Assembly: GCA_963663735.2 (NCBI GenBank)
Contig: CAXXHN010000002.1
Span: forward strand, 186,001 to 250,000
DNA length: 64,000 bases
Reading direction: 5' to 3'
Source: G963663735 sp963663735
GTDB lineage: Bacteria; Acidobacteriota; UBA6911; RPQK01; JAPXNP01
In this document: positions 39,812 through 49,269 of the stretch, in pieces
Numbering within the stretch: position 1 is the stretch's first letter
Layout: each line of letters opens with the position of its first letter
Made by a program: the position numbers and the translations under genes
Notes under the pieces: model-generated
Told to the model about the DNA's origin: nothing
Seen by the model: only the letters and a program-made list of their open reading frames with translations
The model's database searches: none

Positions 39812-40882
39812 ATGCCGGTCAGACAATCGAAGACGCATTTTGTTTTTATGTCCGTTATTCTTTTTTTCCTGCTGCCGGGATTCCTAATGGCCGAGGGTGA
39901 AACTACTAATCTGCAGTTTGAGTTTCCTCCTTCAGCTGGATCAAATGCGGAAAGAACCTTACAGAGCCTGGTGAAAATCCAGGGTACCGGGCAGTTTCGT
40001 GAAGACGGCCTATATCTGATGACCCATTTTGGAGACCGCGAGAAGATCTTTCAGAAAGAAAATCAATCAATGATTGATAATCCCTTGCTGAACCAGACCT
40101 GGCGTTTCTGCAGCCTGTTCTCCGCCTCAAGTGAAGGCTCTGTAATTATGGGACGAAACTGGGACAATCAGAATGTAGGCTCCATAATTATCAGTCTTTA
40201 CAATCCTGAGGAGGGATATTCATCGGTTTCGTTTACCAGGTCGATAAGCCTGGGTTTCGGGCACAAGGACCTGGAGCCGTTCACATCAGGTGATTATGGA
40301 AAGAAGCTGTTGGCGGCTCCGTTTTACGCCTTTGACGGCATCAACGATCAAGGCCTTGCCGTTGGTGTGGCCGGAGTTAACCAGGTGACCCTGCAACCGA
40401 ATCCGGATAAAGAACTGGTATACGTCCCGTTCCTGGTGCGCAAGATTCTTGATCAAGCCAGGAATGTTGAGGAAGCCGTGGCCCTGGTAGAAAAGTATAT
40501 TCCTTTTGACCTGGATGCAAGCTCCCTGAATGCTCACTATTTTGTCGTTGATGCTTCCGGAAAGTCTGTTGTCCTTGAATATACAGGTGACAGGTGGGAA
40601 AGGACCTTCGGGGGGAAAAACTGGCAAGTCATGACTACCAGGCCGGTGTTTAATGTCCAGGATGAAATTCTGCGGAGCAAATGCTGGCGCTATCGCAGCC
40701 TTTGTGAGAACCTGGAGGGAAGCAAAGGGGTGGTGGATTGGCAATCGGGTTTGAGATTCCTGCAGGACGCGGCGCAAACAGGCACAACCTGGTCAGTTGT
40801 CTATTCTCCCAGTGAAAGAGACCTGTTTTTCTCTGTTTATCAGGAATGGGACAAGGTTTACTATTTCAGGATGCGCAGATAA
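39812..40882 (+). CDS. Exported Ntn-type amidohydrolase (choloylglycine hydrolase/C45-like)
   Basis: 356 residues from the ATG at 39812, with AGGAGG ten bases upstream and a signal peptide ending near LMAEG; the longer open frame lacks both. The likely nucleophile is the Cys in WRFCSLFSAS, followed by GSVIMGRNWD, the usual order in choloylglycine hydrolase and acyl-CoA:6-APA acyltransferase-like enzymes that cut linear amides. FYAFDGINDQGLAVG is the second family hallmark. The Cys is internal, so a self-processing or propeptide step would have to expose it; this is unusual to see at residue ~95. Substrate is unknown. It stands alone. Confidence 0.8.
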   Translation: MPVRQSKTHFVFMSVILFFLLPGFLMAEGETTNLQFEFPPSAGSNAERTLQSLVKIQGTGQFREDGLYLMTHFGDREKIFQKENQSMIDNPLLNQTWRFCSLFSASSEGSVIMGRNWDNQNVGSIIISLYNPEEGYSSVSFTRSISLGFGHKDLEPFTSGDYGKKLLAAPFYAFDGINDQGLAVGVAGVNQVTLQPNPDKELVYVPFLVRKILDQARNVEEAVALVEKYIPFDLDASSLNAHYFVVDASGKSVVLEYTGDRWERTFGGKNWQVMTTRPVFNVQDEILRSKCWRYRSLCENLEGSKGVVDWQSGLRFLQDAAQTGTTWSVVYSPSERDLFFSVYQEWDKVYYFRMRR

Positions 40883-41119
40883 TCGCGTGTTTTTTACGTG
40901 AAGTATTGCGCGGCACTAGGATGATTTTCGACAGTATATGTGGCTGCAGAGGATGTGAGCCTTTTCGGAGAAAGCTTCGCATCCGTCATGCCAATTGAGG
41001 ATTATCCCGGGATGACCGCGGATTCCCCGGTCTTGACCTGAATGCGATCAGGCTCTATATTCGCTCCTGCAGGGAATCAACGGAGGAGCATAAACAATAC
41101 TTCAAGGGAATTCACTCGA

Positions 41120-41884
41120 ATGTTTTCGCACGCGATTGTCCGGAAGCCAGGCAGAAGTTTAATCAGGGGATTAACCAGGGCGGGTTACCTGGGAATTCCC
41201 GACTATTACCAAGCGGTCGAACAGTTTGAATCTTATGTTTCTGCTTTGCAAGCTTGCGGGCTGAAGGTGAGGGAACTGGACGCGGAGGAAAGGTTTCCGG
41301 ATTCCACTTTTGTTGAAGACACGGCTTTATTAACTCCCCTATGCGCGATTATCACTAATCCCGGGGCATTAACCAGGAAAGGGGAGGAACTGGAAATCAG
41401 GAAGGTTGTCCGGGAATATTATTTTGATGTTGAAGAAATTCTGTCACCAGGCACGGTGGAAGCAGGTGACATCATGATGGTTGGGGATCACTATTACATA
41501 GGCTTATCTGAACGGACTAACCTGGATGGGGCGGAACAGGTCATACGAATTTTGACCAGTCATGGTATGAGTGGATCAGTGGTCAAGCTGGAAAAAGTAC
41601 TTCATTTAAAAACCGGATTATCCTACCTGGAGAATAATAACCTGCTGGCCTGCGGCGAATTTTTATCAAATCCGGAATTCGGGAAGTTCAATATTATTGA
41701 AGTTCCCGAAGAGGAGAGTTACGCGGCCAATTGTGTCTGGATTAATGATAAGGTGCTGGTACCAAAAGGTTATCCGGATACTAAAGCGAAGATAGAAGAT
41801 GCCGGGTACCAGGTAATTGAACTTGATACTTCTGAATTCCGCAAGCTGGACGGCGGACTGAGCTGTCTCTCGCTTCGGTGGTAG
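41120..41884 (+). CDS. Dimethylarginine dimethylaminohydrolase-like (arginine deiminase superfamily)
   Basis: 254 residues from the ATG at 41120 (AAGGGA upstream); the extra 26 codons of open frame are not needed for the fold. The guanidine-modifying core is present: Glu66/Asp67 in FVEDTAL, His162 in LHLKTGLSYL, and the nucleophile Cys249 in GGLSCLSLRW at the extreme C-terminus. This layout is typical of DDAH, which makes citrulline and dimethylamine from asymmetric dimethylarginine, though bacterial relatives may use arginine or other guanidines. Cytoplasmic. No arginine pathway genes are adjacent, so the physiological substrate is open. Confidence 0.9.
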   Translation: MFSHAIVRKPGRSLIRGLTRAGYLGIPDYYQAVEQFESYVSALQACGLKVRELDAEERFPDSTFVEDTALLTPLCAIITNPGALTRKGEELEIRKVVREYYFDVEEILSPGTVEAGDIMMVGDHYYIGLSERTNLDGAEQVIRILTSHGMSGSVVKLEKVLHLKTGLSYLENNNLLACGEFLSNPEFGKFNIIEVPEEESYAANCVWINDKVLVPKGYPDTKAKIEDAGYQVIELDTSEFRKLDGGLSCLSLRW

Positions 41885-42023
41885 CAGGACTGCCCGGAAT
41901 CTTCCGGTTCATGAATGACAGCCTGCTGGCCTGTTTTGTTGCCCTGTCCCGCAGGCAGGGGAGATATGCGTCTTTACCTAATTGCTGCTTTCTTCTTTCC
42001 CGGCAGTTTATTAGAATTCAGTC

Positions 42024-45000
42024 ATGGGAAAAAAATCTATCCTTTGGATTCTTTTTGTTCTTTTATCCGCAGGATCGCTTGTTTTTACCTTCATCTACTT
42101 TTCCAATGCTTTTCCGCTGGTGAACCTGGACTTGCAGATGGACAGGTCTGGTGCCTTCAATTCTTCCCGGATTCTGGCTGAGGAAAATAACTGGGGACCG
42201 GATGGTTATAAGCAGGCAGCTTCTTTTGGCGTGGACAGCACTGTCCAGACCTACGTTGAACTGGAAGCAGGGGGAGCTGAAGCCTTCAGCGAAATGATCG
42301 AAGGAAACCTGTATTCACCATACACCTGGCAGGTGAGGCATTTCCGGGAAAAAGAAGCCAGGGAAACGATAGTCTTGTTTACCCCGGCAGGAAAGGCTTA
42401 CGGTTTCAGTGAGAAGCTTCCGGAAGAGGATCCTGGACCAGCACTGGAGAGGCCTGTCGCCCTGGAAATTGCCGAAGATACAGCCAGGAAACAATGGGGC
42501 ATCAATTTTGACGGTTATAAACTGATCGAAACATCTGATGAGGTCCGCACCGGAGGCAGGATCGACCACTCATTTGTTTATGAGAGGGAGGATGTCAAAC
42601 TCGGACAGGCTTATTACAGGCTGAGGCTGGTTGTCGGAGGCGACCGGCTGACAGAGCTTCGTCATTACGTCAAGGTTCCAGAGGAATTCATAAGGTCCTA
42701 CGAGGAGATGCGTTCAGCAAATGACACTATCGCGCTCTTGTCGAATATTGCTTTCTTTTTTCTCTATATCCTGGGTGGATGTGTGATAGGGCTGTTTTTC
42801 CTGCTGCGCCAGAAATGGGTGATCTGGAAAACTCCGCTCATGTGGGGAGGATTGATTGGATTGCTCCAGTTCATCGCCGGAATAAATTATTTTCCGATTA
42901 TGTGGATGCAGTACGATACAGCCATATCCTCGACCAGTTTCGTTCTGCAGCAGACAGGAGGAGTCCTGGCGTCTTCACTATTAATGGCCCTGCTTCTGGT
43001 ACTGTCTTTCATGGCAGCAGAAAGCCTGACAAGAAAAGCATTTCCCGGACATGTGCAGTTGTGGCGAATATGGTCCAGGGATGTTGCCTCTTCACCACAG
43101 GTAGCCGGATATACTTCAGCCGGCTACCTGTTAGTGGGTGTCTTTTTTGCCTTTGAAGTATTGCTCTACTTGATGAATTCCAGGTGGTTCGGGTGGTGGT
43201 CTCCTTCTGATGCCCTTTTTGATCCTGACCTGCTTGCAACCTACTTCCCATGGATGGGTTCAATAGCCAATTCCGCCCAGGCAGGCTTCTGGGAGGAGTG
43301 CCTGTTCAGGGCCGTACCCCTGGCCTGTGCCGCGCTGCTCGGGAAAAAATTTGGGAAAAAGGCATGGTGGATAGGCGGAGCCCTGATTCTGCAGGCTGTT
43401 ATTTTTGGTGCCGGACATGCCAATTACCCAGCACAGCCTGCCTATGCCAGGGTAGTGGAACTGATCATCCCGGCTATTGGGTTTGGCCTGATATATCTTT
43501 ATTTCGGCCTGCTTCCGGCTATTGTCCTGCACTACGCCTATGACGCGGTCTGGATGTCGCTTCCCCTTTTCGTGTCAACGGCTCCAGGGATCTGGATTGA
43601 TCGGACCATGGTGATACTCCTGACCCTGGTTCCCATGGGAGTTGTTCTCCTGGCCCGGCTGAGGTCCGGGCAATGGAAAGCTGTTTCAGTCGATGACCTG
43701 AATGCTTCATGGCAGCCTGAGCCGGATCTTCCGGAAGCGGCGGGAGTTCCCGAAGAGCTCTCGTTTGAACACGACAGCAACCCGGACGAGGTTGAAAGGA
43801 AACCGGGGAAGATTCTATGGATAGCCCTGGCTGTGGCTGGAGTCATGTCATGGGTGCTTTTGTCTGATTTTTCTATTGATGCCCCTCCTGTCTCGGTGGG
43901 ACGGAAAACAGTAGAAGCTCATGCTGTATCAGAGCTCGAAGCAGAGGGAGTGATGCTGGACAGGAGTTGGAAGACTATCAGCACCATCGTGAATCCCATG
44001 GGGATTGACGACAGCTTCACCTGGAGGGAAGGAGGTCCAGATAAATATCATGAATTGATGGGTAAATATCTGTCTCCTCCCCAGTGGATAGTGAATTTCG
44101 TTACCTTTGAAGGGGATGTTGCGGCCAGGGCTGAAGAATACCGGCTGCATTTTAACGGTGCCGGAGAAAGGATCCGTTACACTCACGTATTTCCGGAAAA
44201 GTCAGCAGGGGCGGTAATTGAAGAAGATGAAGCCCGAAAACTGGCTGATAAGGCAGTGCTTACTATTTATCAGCTTGATCCGGCCGAGCTGACGCTGGTG
44301 TCCTCAGAGCCGGTTAAGCGGGATAACCGGCGCGACTGGACATTCGTATATTCCGACCCGGTTCATTACGGGCTGGAACAGGGTGAGGCCAGGATTGAAG
44401 TGAACATTGCGGGAGACAGGATCAGCGACAGCAGGAGGTTTGTCTTTGTGCCTGAAGAATGGCAAAGGGATGAACGCAGCCGGATGATTGTTACCGATAT
44501 CCTGCATTACGGGAGTTACGGCGTCCTGGGGGTGATTTTTCTCTGTGGAATGATCTGGGGTATTGTTTTCTGGAGCAAGAGGAAATTTTCTGCAAGGATT
44601 TTTCTGTATGGAACCGGGGGGATGTTTATCCTCAACGCCCTTGGTATAGTCAATAACTGGCAGCAGGTTCTGTCAGGGTTCAGTACGGCTCAACCCTTCC
44701 GGAACCAGGTATTGATCGTATTCCTTGGCAGTCTCCTGGTTACAGTTTTTCTCTCAGGGGCCGTCGGGTTGCTTCTTGGCCTGGCTTATTATCTTTCGAA
44801 TGAAAGAAAAAGTTCGGGAAACCTGTTTGCCAGAGGAATGGCGATGGGTTTTTTTGCTGCCGGAGTGCTGGCCTTGATAGGACTTGTTTCACCTGACATG
44901 GAACCATTCTGGCCTGGTTCCGGAGCATTGAATGGAATGTTTCCCCTGCTTTACTATTTTGTCTCACCATTAAAGAGTCTGGTTTTGACCTCTGCCCTGC

Positions 45001-45374
45001 TTCTGTTTATCTTTTCAGCGGTTTCCTTCCTTACTCATGGATGGCATTGCAGAAGAGGGCAATTCAGTGTACTTTTAGTCCTTTTAGGGGTACTGATTTC
45101 TGGCTCTCAAGGTGCATCTGACCTGACATCCTGGGTCATATCAGGCCTTCTGACCGGACTGGCTATTCTGGCGGCATATATTTTCCTGATCCGATACAGC
45201 CCGGCTGTGATCCCTCCGGCAATTGCCGCCGTGATGATCCTGGGTCAGGCAAAGGAAGTCTTTATCCAGCCTGGAGTACTTTCGATATCCGGCTTTATTA
45301 TTACCGCGACTATGCTGGCAGCCGTGTCATATTGGTGGGTAAGTCACAGATATTCCGGGGTTGGAGAAGAGTGA
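42024..45374 (+). CDS. Duplicated CPBP-family membrane protease
   Basis: 1,116 residues arranged as two related halves. Each half has an extracytoplasmic PepSY-like region (residues ~50-225 and ~630-815, both ending in VPEE and a charged helix), then a block of membrane helices. The first block has the full CPBP (Rce1-type) intramembrane endopeptidase motifs: FWEECLFRAVPL (EExxxR, near 421), GAGHANYP (near 461) and HYAYDAVW (near 502). The second block has none of these, so it is probably structural. The PepSY-like parts may act as inhibitors or sensors (inference). It starts 139 bases after the DDAH-like gene. Fusion size and internal repeat are unusual for the family. Confidence 0.85.
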   Translation: MGKKSILWILFVLLSAGSLVFTFIYFSNAFPLVNLDLQMDRSGAFNSSRILAEENNWGPDGYKQAASFGVDSTVQTYVELEAGGAEAFSEMIEGNLYSPYTWQVRHFREKEARETIVLFTPAGKAYGFSEKLPEEDPGPALERPVALEIAEDTARKQWGINFDGYKLIETSDEVRTGGRIDHSFVYEREDVKLGQAYYRLRLVVGGDRLTELRHYVKVPEEFIRSYEEMRSANDTIALLSNIAFFFLYILGGCVIGLFFLLRQKWVIWKTPLMWGGLIGLLQFIAGINYFPIMWMQYDTAISSTSFVLQQTGGVLASSLLMALLLVLSFMAAESLTRKAFPGHVQLWRIWSRDVASSPQVAGYTSAGYLLVGVFFAFEVLLYLMNSRWFGWWSPSDALFDPDLLATYFPWMGSIANSAQAGFWEECLFRAVPLACAALLGKKFGKKAWWIGGALILQAVIFGAGHANYPAQPAYARVVELIIPAIGFGLIYLYFGLLPAIVLHYAYDAVWMSLPLFVSTAPGIWIDRTMVILLTLVPMGVVLLARLRSGQWKAVSVDDLNASWQPEPDLPEAAGVPEELSFEHDSNPDEVERKPGKILWIALAVAGVMSWVLLSDFSIDAPPVSVGRKTVEAHAVSELEAEGVMLDRSWKTISTIVNPMGIDDSFTWREGGPDKYHELMGKYLSPPQWIVNFVTFEGDVAARAEEYRLHFNGAGERIRYTHVFPEKSAGAVIEEDEARKLADKAVLTIYQLDPAELTLVSSEPVKRDNRRDWTFVYSDPVHYGLEQGEARIEVNIAGDRISDSRRFVFVPEEWQRDERSRMIVTDILHYGSYGVLGVIFLCGMIWGIVFWSKRKFSARIFLYGTGGMFILNALGIVNNWQQVLSGFSTAQPFRNQVLIVFLGSLLVTVFLSGAVGLLLGLAYYLSNERKSSGNLFARGMAMGFFAAGVLALIGLVSPDMEPFWPGSGALNGMFPLLYYFVSPLKSLVLTSALLLFIFSAVSFLTHGWHCRRGQFSVLLVLLGVLISGSQGASDLTSWVISGLLTGLAILAAYIFLIRYSPAVIPPAIAAVMILGQAKEVFIQPGVLSISGFIITATMLAAVSYWWVSHRYSGVGEE

Positions 45375-45845
45375 AAAGGGAAGGGGGGAGTGCAGCGCCG
45401 CTAAATCGGGGAGGAGGGTAAGAGACGCTGCACTTTCAGATAAAAAGGTTTCTTTAAAGATTACTTTTTATCAGCGATTTTGTTTCGCTGTTTATTTAGA
45501 CAGCATTTTCCCGGCTTAGTTCAAAATTTTTTTAAAAAAATAACTAAATAGTTGGAAAATAAGAAAATTTAATTCTTATGATGTTCGATAAAAGGCTGGC
45601 TTGCCGCCACTCCTCCTTCTCAGACACCGGATTCCAGGCAGTGTGCCGCCTGTTTTCAATACACATTCAGTCGATTCAACAAATACTGCTATGATGAGGA
45701 AAGGCTCCTGAGGTTTGCATCGAAAATTTGCCTTGTACGGTTGACGGTAGAGGCTGGAAGATCGACAATTGGATATCAGGAATTAAACCTGGAGTCTGGG
45801 GCAAATCTTGAATCCCGGATTATTATAAAGGCCAGGAAGAATATT
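45375..45845. other. Intergenic region with two tandem hairpins
   Basis: About 470 bases. AGTGCAGCG (45389-45397) pairs with CGCTGCACT (45426-45434), and GATAAAAAG (45439-45447) pairs with CTTTTTATC (45464-45472). Neither has a clean T-tract, although the second is T-rich. They probably mark the end of the CPBP transcript. The remainder shows no gene. Confidence 0.55.
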
Positions 45846-46745
45846 ATGAAAAAAAACAGTGCGATAAAATCTTTAATTCTGATTGTCCTCCTTTTCCTGT
45901 CATCATCCGTCTTGTTTGGCGCAGATAAGATTACGGCCTTGATTATTGATGGGCAGAACAACCATGACTGGAAGCTGACAACTCCCTATCTCCAGGGTAT
46001 CCTTGAAAACAGCGGAATTTTTTCGGTTAAGGTAAAAACCTCACCTGCCTCGGGAGATGACCTTTCATCTTTTTGTCCGGAATTTGCGGCGTTTGATGTT
46101 GTGGTTTTGAATTACAATGGGGACCCCTGGCCGGCCTCCACCATGGCGGCTTTCGAAAAATATGTGAAAAACGGGGGAGGAGTTGTGGTTTATCATGCCG
46201 CTGATAATTCTTTCCCGGAATGGAAGGAATTTAACAGGATGATCGGACTTGGCGGATGGGGAGACCGGACTGAGAAGGACGGGCCTTACCTGAGATGGGA
46301 GGACGGAAAACCTGTGAAAGACAGTACTCCCGGCAAAGCCGGAAGCCATGGTAAAAGACATGAGTTCATTGTTGATAACCGGATTCCAGATCACCCTATA
46401 TTGAGAGGCACCAGTCCCCGGTGGAAACATACCCTGGATGAGCTTTATGACAGCCTCCGGGGACCAGCCGAAAACATAACCCTCCTGGCTACGGCATATT
46501 CCGATCCGGAGACCGGTGGAACCGGTAAGAATGAGCCGATACTCTTCACGGTGGATTACGGTAAGGGGCGGATTTTTCATACCGTGCTCGGCCATGACGA
46601 TGTCTCCTGCTCGGGTGTCGGGTTCATGACTACTTTCGCCAGGGGCACTGAATGGGCAGCAACGGGAAAAGTTACAATTCCTGTACCGTCCGATTTTCCC
46701 GACGATAAGGTTGCTTCAAGCAGGAATCCCCTGGCAGAAAAGTAA
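45846..46745 (+). CDS. Exported ThuA-like protein
   Basis: 299 residues from the ATG at 45846 (AGGAAGA upstream, signal peptide ending near LFGADK); the open frame upstream is ignored. It has the ThuA/class-I amidotransferase-like fold: KITALIIDGQNNHDW, VVVLNYNGDPWP, FEKYVKNGGGVVVYHAADN, and a late GHDD histidine. ThuA proteins are linked to trehalose or other sugar use, often as secreted glycan-related proteins; the catalytic role is unclear. It precedes the mutase by six bases and probably shares a transcript. Confidence 0.88.
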   Translation: MKKNSAIKSLILIVLLFLSSSVLFGADKITALIIDGQNNHDWKLTTPYLQGILENSGIFSVKVKTSPASGDDLSSFCPEFAAFDVVVLNYNGDPWPASTMAAFEKYVKNGGGVVVYHAADNSFPEWKEFNRMIGLGGWGDRTEKDGPYLRWEDGKPVKDSTPGKAGSHGKRHEFIVDNRIPDHPILRGTSPRWKHTLDELYDSLRGPAENITLLATAYSDPETGGTGKNEPILFTVDYGKGRIFHTVLGHDDVSCSGVGFMTTFARGTEWAATGKVTIPVPSDFPDDKVASSRNPLAEK

Positions 46746-46751
46746 AGCTAA

Positions 46752-48110
46752 ATGGAAAAACTACCAAGCCTGAAGATAGGGGTTCCGAGCGTAAGGGGTA
46801 TTGTGGGGGAATCATTCACACCCCAGCTGGCAGCGGAGTTTGCCGCAGCCTTTGGATCCTGCTGCGGTCCTAATGAGGTAGTGGTTGGTACAGATACACG
46901 CTCTTCACGGACCATGATCACCCATGCGGTTGTTTCAGGACTGCTGGGGGTTGGCTGTACGCCAATAGACGTTGGAATTGTCCCTTCGCCATCTCTTCAG
47001 CATCGTATCAGGACCGGAAACGCGGCCGGGGGTATCTGTATCACAGCCAGTCATAATCCTGTTCAATGGAATGCTCTCAAATTTTTCGGATCTGAAGGGA
47101 TTTCCCTGAGTCCGAATCAGTTTGCAGAACTGACCGGCCTTTATCACCAAGGTGCTTACGCGCGGGTGTCTTCCAGCAGGATAGGACGGCTGAAAACGGA
47201 CGATTCGGTCATAAGCAGTCACTCCAGGATGATTGTTGATGCCCTGGATTCTGAACTTATCAGGAGTAGAAAATTCAAGGTGGCTGTCGACTGCTGCAAT
47301 GGCGCGGCGAGCATCGCCGCTCCCGAGTTTTTAAAAAAAATGGGCTGTCTGGTGTATAAGCTTAACTGTGACATTGGGAAACCGTTTCCTCGTAATCCTG
47401 AACCAATCAGGCAGAACATTGAAGAGTTTTGTTCTTTTGTCCGTGAATCAGATGCCGAGATTGGCTTTGCCCTGGATGCCGATGCTGACAGGCTGGCCCT
47501 GGTCGATGGCCAGGGTAACGCACTGGGAGAGGATTACACCCTCGCTCTGGTGGCTGCTTATTACCTGGAATCCGACATTTCTCCGATGGTGGTTAATGTT
47601 TCAACCAGCCAGATTATGGAGGATCTCGCCGAGCAATTCGGCACCAATGTTTTCCGGACCAAAGTGGGAGAAACCCACGTGGTGGAGAAGATGTTCCAGA
47701 CCGGAGCCAGGATTGGGGGAGAAGGCAATGGCGGAGTAATCGTTCCAGCGCTGAACCCCTGCCGTGACAGTTTTGTGGGCATGGGATACATCCTCGAGTA
47801 CATGGCAAACAGGAAGCTTTCCATCGCTGAGTTGAAACAGCAGTTGCCTTCCTATGAGATGATCAAGTCGGTTGTTACCTGTCGGCCCAGGGATATCCTG
47901 CATTTCACAACAATGCTCAAGCATCTTTACCAGGATTTCAGGCTGGAAGCGTTGGACGGGTTGAAGATTTATAAAGGCAGCGGGTGGATTCATGTCAGGG
48001 GATCAAAAACAGAACCGGTTGTCAGGATTATTGTTGAAGCTGAAAGCATGAAAGAAGCTGATTCCCTTCTTTCTGAAATACTTGATTACCTGAGGCCCCT
48101 GGTTCGCTGA
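46752..48110 (+). CDS. Phosphohexomutase (phosphoglucosamine/phosphomannomutase type)
   Basis: 452 residues. The phosphoserine is Ser100 in TASHNPVQWN; the metal loop is DADADRLALVD (242-); the sugar-binding loop is GEGNGGVIVP; and a C-terminal phosphate loop RGSKTEPVVRIIVEA is intact. GEGNGG resembles the archaeal-type or PMM/PGM group more than classic GlmM, so the substrate is likely glucosamine-phosphate or mannose/glucose-phosphate and I leave the symbol blank. It interconverts the 6- and 1-phosphates in the cytoplasm. It starts six bases after the ThuA-like gene. Amino-sugar genes further right (55722-57677) support a role in that area. Confidence 0.92.
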   Translation: MEKLPSLKIGVPSVRGIVGESFTPQLAAEFAAAFGSCCGPNEVVVGTDTRSSRTMITHAVVSGLLGVGCTPIDVGIVPSPSLQHRIRTGNAAGGICITASHNPVQWNALKFFGSEGISLSPNQFAELTGLYHQGAYARVSSSRIGRLKTDDSVISSHSRMIVDALDSELIRSRKFKVAVDCCNGAASIAAPEFLKKMGCLVYKLNCDIGKPFPRNPEPIRQNIEEFCSFVRESDAEIGFALDADADRLALVDGQGNALGEDYTLALVAAYYLESDISPMVVNVSTSQIMEDLAEQFGTNVFRTKVGETHVVEKMFQTGARIGGEGNGGVIVPALNPCRDSFVGMGYILEYMANRKLSIAELKQQLPSYEMIKSVVTCRPRDILHFTTMLKHLYQDFRLEALDGLKIYKGSGWIHVRGSKTEPVVRIIVEAESMKEADSLLSEILDYLRPLVR

Positions 48111-48174
48111 CATGCCCCATGAAATCGAGTGATTAAGTTCTCCTGCGAAAGATACGGTGTGAGAAGATATTGAT

Positions 48175-48948
48175 ATGAAAACCAGAGCTGCTTTTGTTTT
48201 CTCGGTTACCGCCCTCCTGATATTCTGTTCAGGCGCCGCCCCGGATTATTCTGTATCTGAAAAGGTTTATATGATCGGGGACAGAGAGGTCAGGGTACTG
48301 GAGCATATCTATGGGGAGTCCGGAATTACCATATTTAATATGCATGATGACGAGAACACCGCTGTTGAGGCTTCCCTGGAAGTAATCAGGAGGTTTGGAG
48401 GGAGGCTGGTTGAATTGCGACATTCCGGCGAACGGCTGATCTCCTTCAGGCTTGGGACTGAATCCTACCAGTTTGACCCGAACCGGATATTTACAAGCAG
48501 AGGCCTTGAAAATACCCTGGAAAAGTACAGCTCCTATTCCCCTCCCGCTTTCGAGGCTGTTTCTACATTTGCCTCAAAACTTCTGGAAGATTATAGGCTG
48601 GTTGATGCGGGCTTGATGATTACGGCCCACAATAACGGCAAGGGGGAATATTCGGCGGAAAGTTACCTGGCGGGAGCTGTTTATGAAACCGACGCAGCCG
48701 AAGTTATTTTGAATGAAGGATCTGACCCTGATGATTTCTTTTTTGTGACTACAAGGCCTGTTTTTGAGAAGCTGAAGACAGCCGGATTCAATGTGGTCTT
48801 ACAGAATAACCAGACTGTAACCGACGACGGATCTCTTTCAGTACTGGCCGGGAGAAAAGGAATACCCTACATTAATTGTGAAGCTGCAAAAGGTCACCTG
48901 AAAGAGCAAATCCGGATGCTGGAAGTTATCTGTTCCATGAACGATTAA
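48175..48948 (+). CDS. Exported protein of unknown function
   Basis: 257 residues with a signal peptide ending near CSGAAPD. I do not recognise it with certainty. FNMHDDENTAVEASLEVI and ITAHNNGKGEYS provide histidine and acidic residues in positions that could bind a metal, as in some amidases or N-formylglutamate-amidohydrolase-like folds. The order beta-helix-beta fits a mixed alpha/beta enzyme. It lies 64 bases after the mutase on the same strand. No claim on reaction is made. Confidence 0.7.
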   Translation: MKTRAAFVFSVTALLIFCSGAAPDYSVSEKVYMIGDREVRVLEHIYGESGITIFNMHDDENTAVEASLEVIRRFGGRLVELRHSGERLISFRLGTESYQFDPNRIFTSRGLENTLEKYSSYSPPAFEAVSTFASKLLEDYRLVDAGLMITAHNNGKGEYSAESYLAGAVYETDAAEVILNEGSDPDDFFFVTTRPVFEKLKTAGFNVVLQNNQTVTDDGSLSVLAGRKGIPYINCEAAKGHLKEQIRMLEVICSMND

Positions 48949-49269
48949 CATGGTTTTGCATCCATCGGAGATTTGGAAAACCTGCAAGAAAATTCAGCAG
49001 TTGGCCGAGCCGGATTATTCAGAGTGGAAACCTGTCAGATTCCATGTTTTTTTCGGTCTGATGATCCTTTCCCAAGCGATTTTCATTAGAATCCGACTCC
49101 CTGATTCGCCTCCCTGGCCCAACTCGTTCATTTCAAGCAGCGATTGAAGGGAACACTGTCAATCCTGTCCCGGATTTTCAATTTGTGTCCGGGTTGAAGT
49201 TTCCGGAATCATTTTTTCAAACAATTGTCTCCTTCTGCCAAAGGACATGACCTGGTCATTCAGTCAATA
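48949..49269. other. Intergenic region, nothing recognised
   Basis: About 320 bases between converging genes. A 65-codon frame (from 48950) has no ribosome binding site and no coding character. I see no clear terminator hairpin. Confidence 0.45.

Noticed and set aside
48950..49147. 65-codon frame after the unknown exported protein
   Set aside because: No ribosome binding site, no recognisable domain and a composition unlike neighbours.
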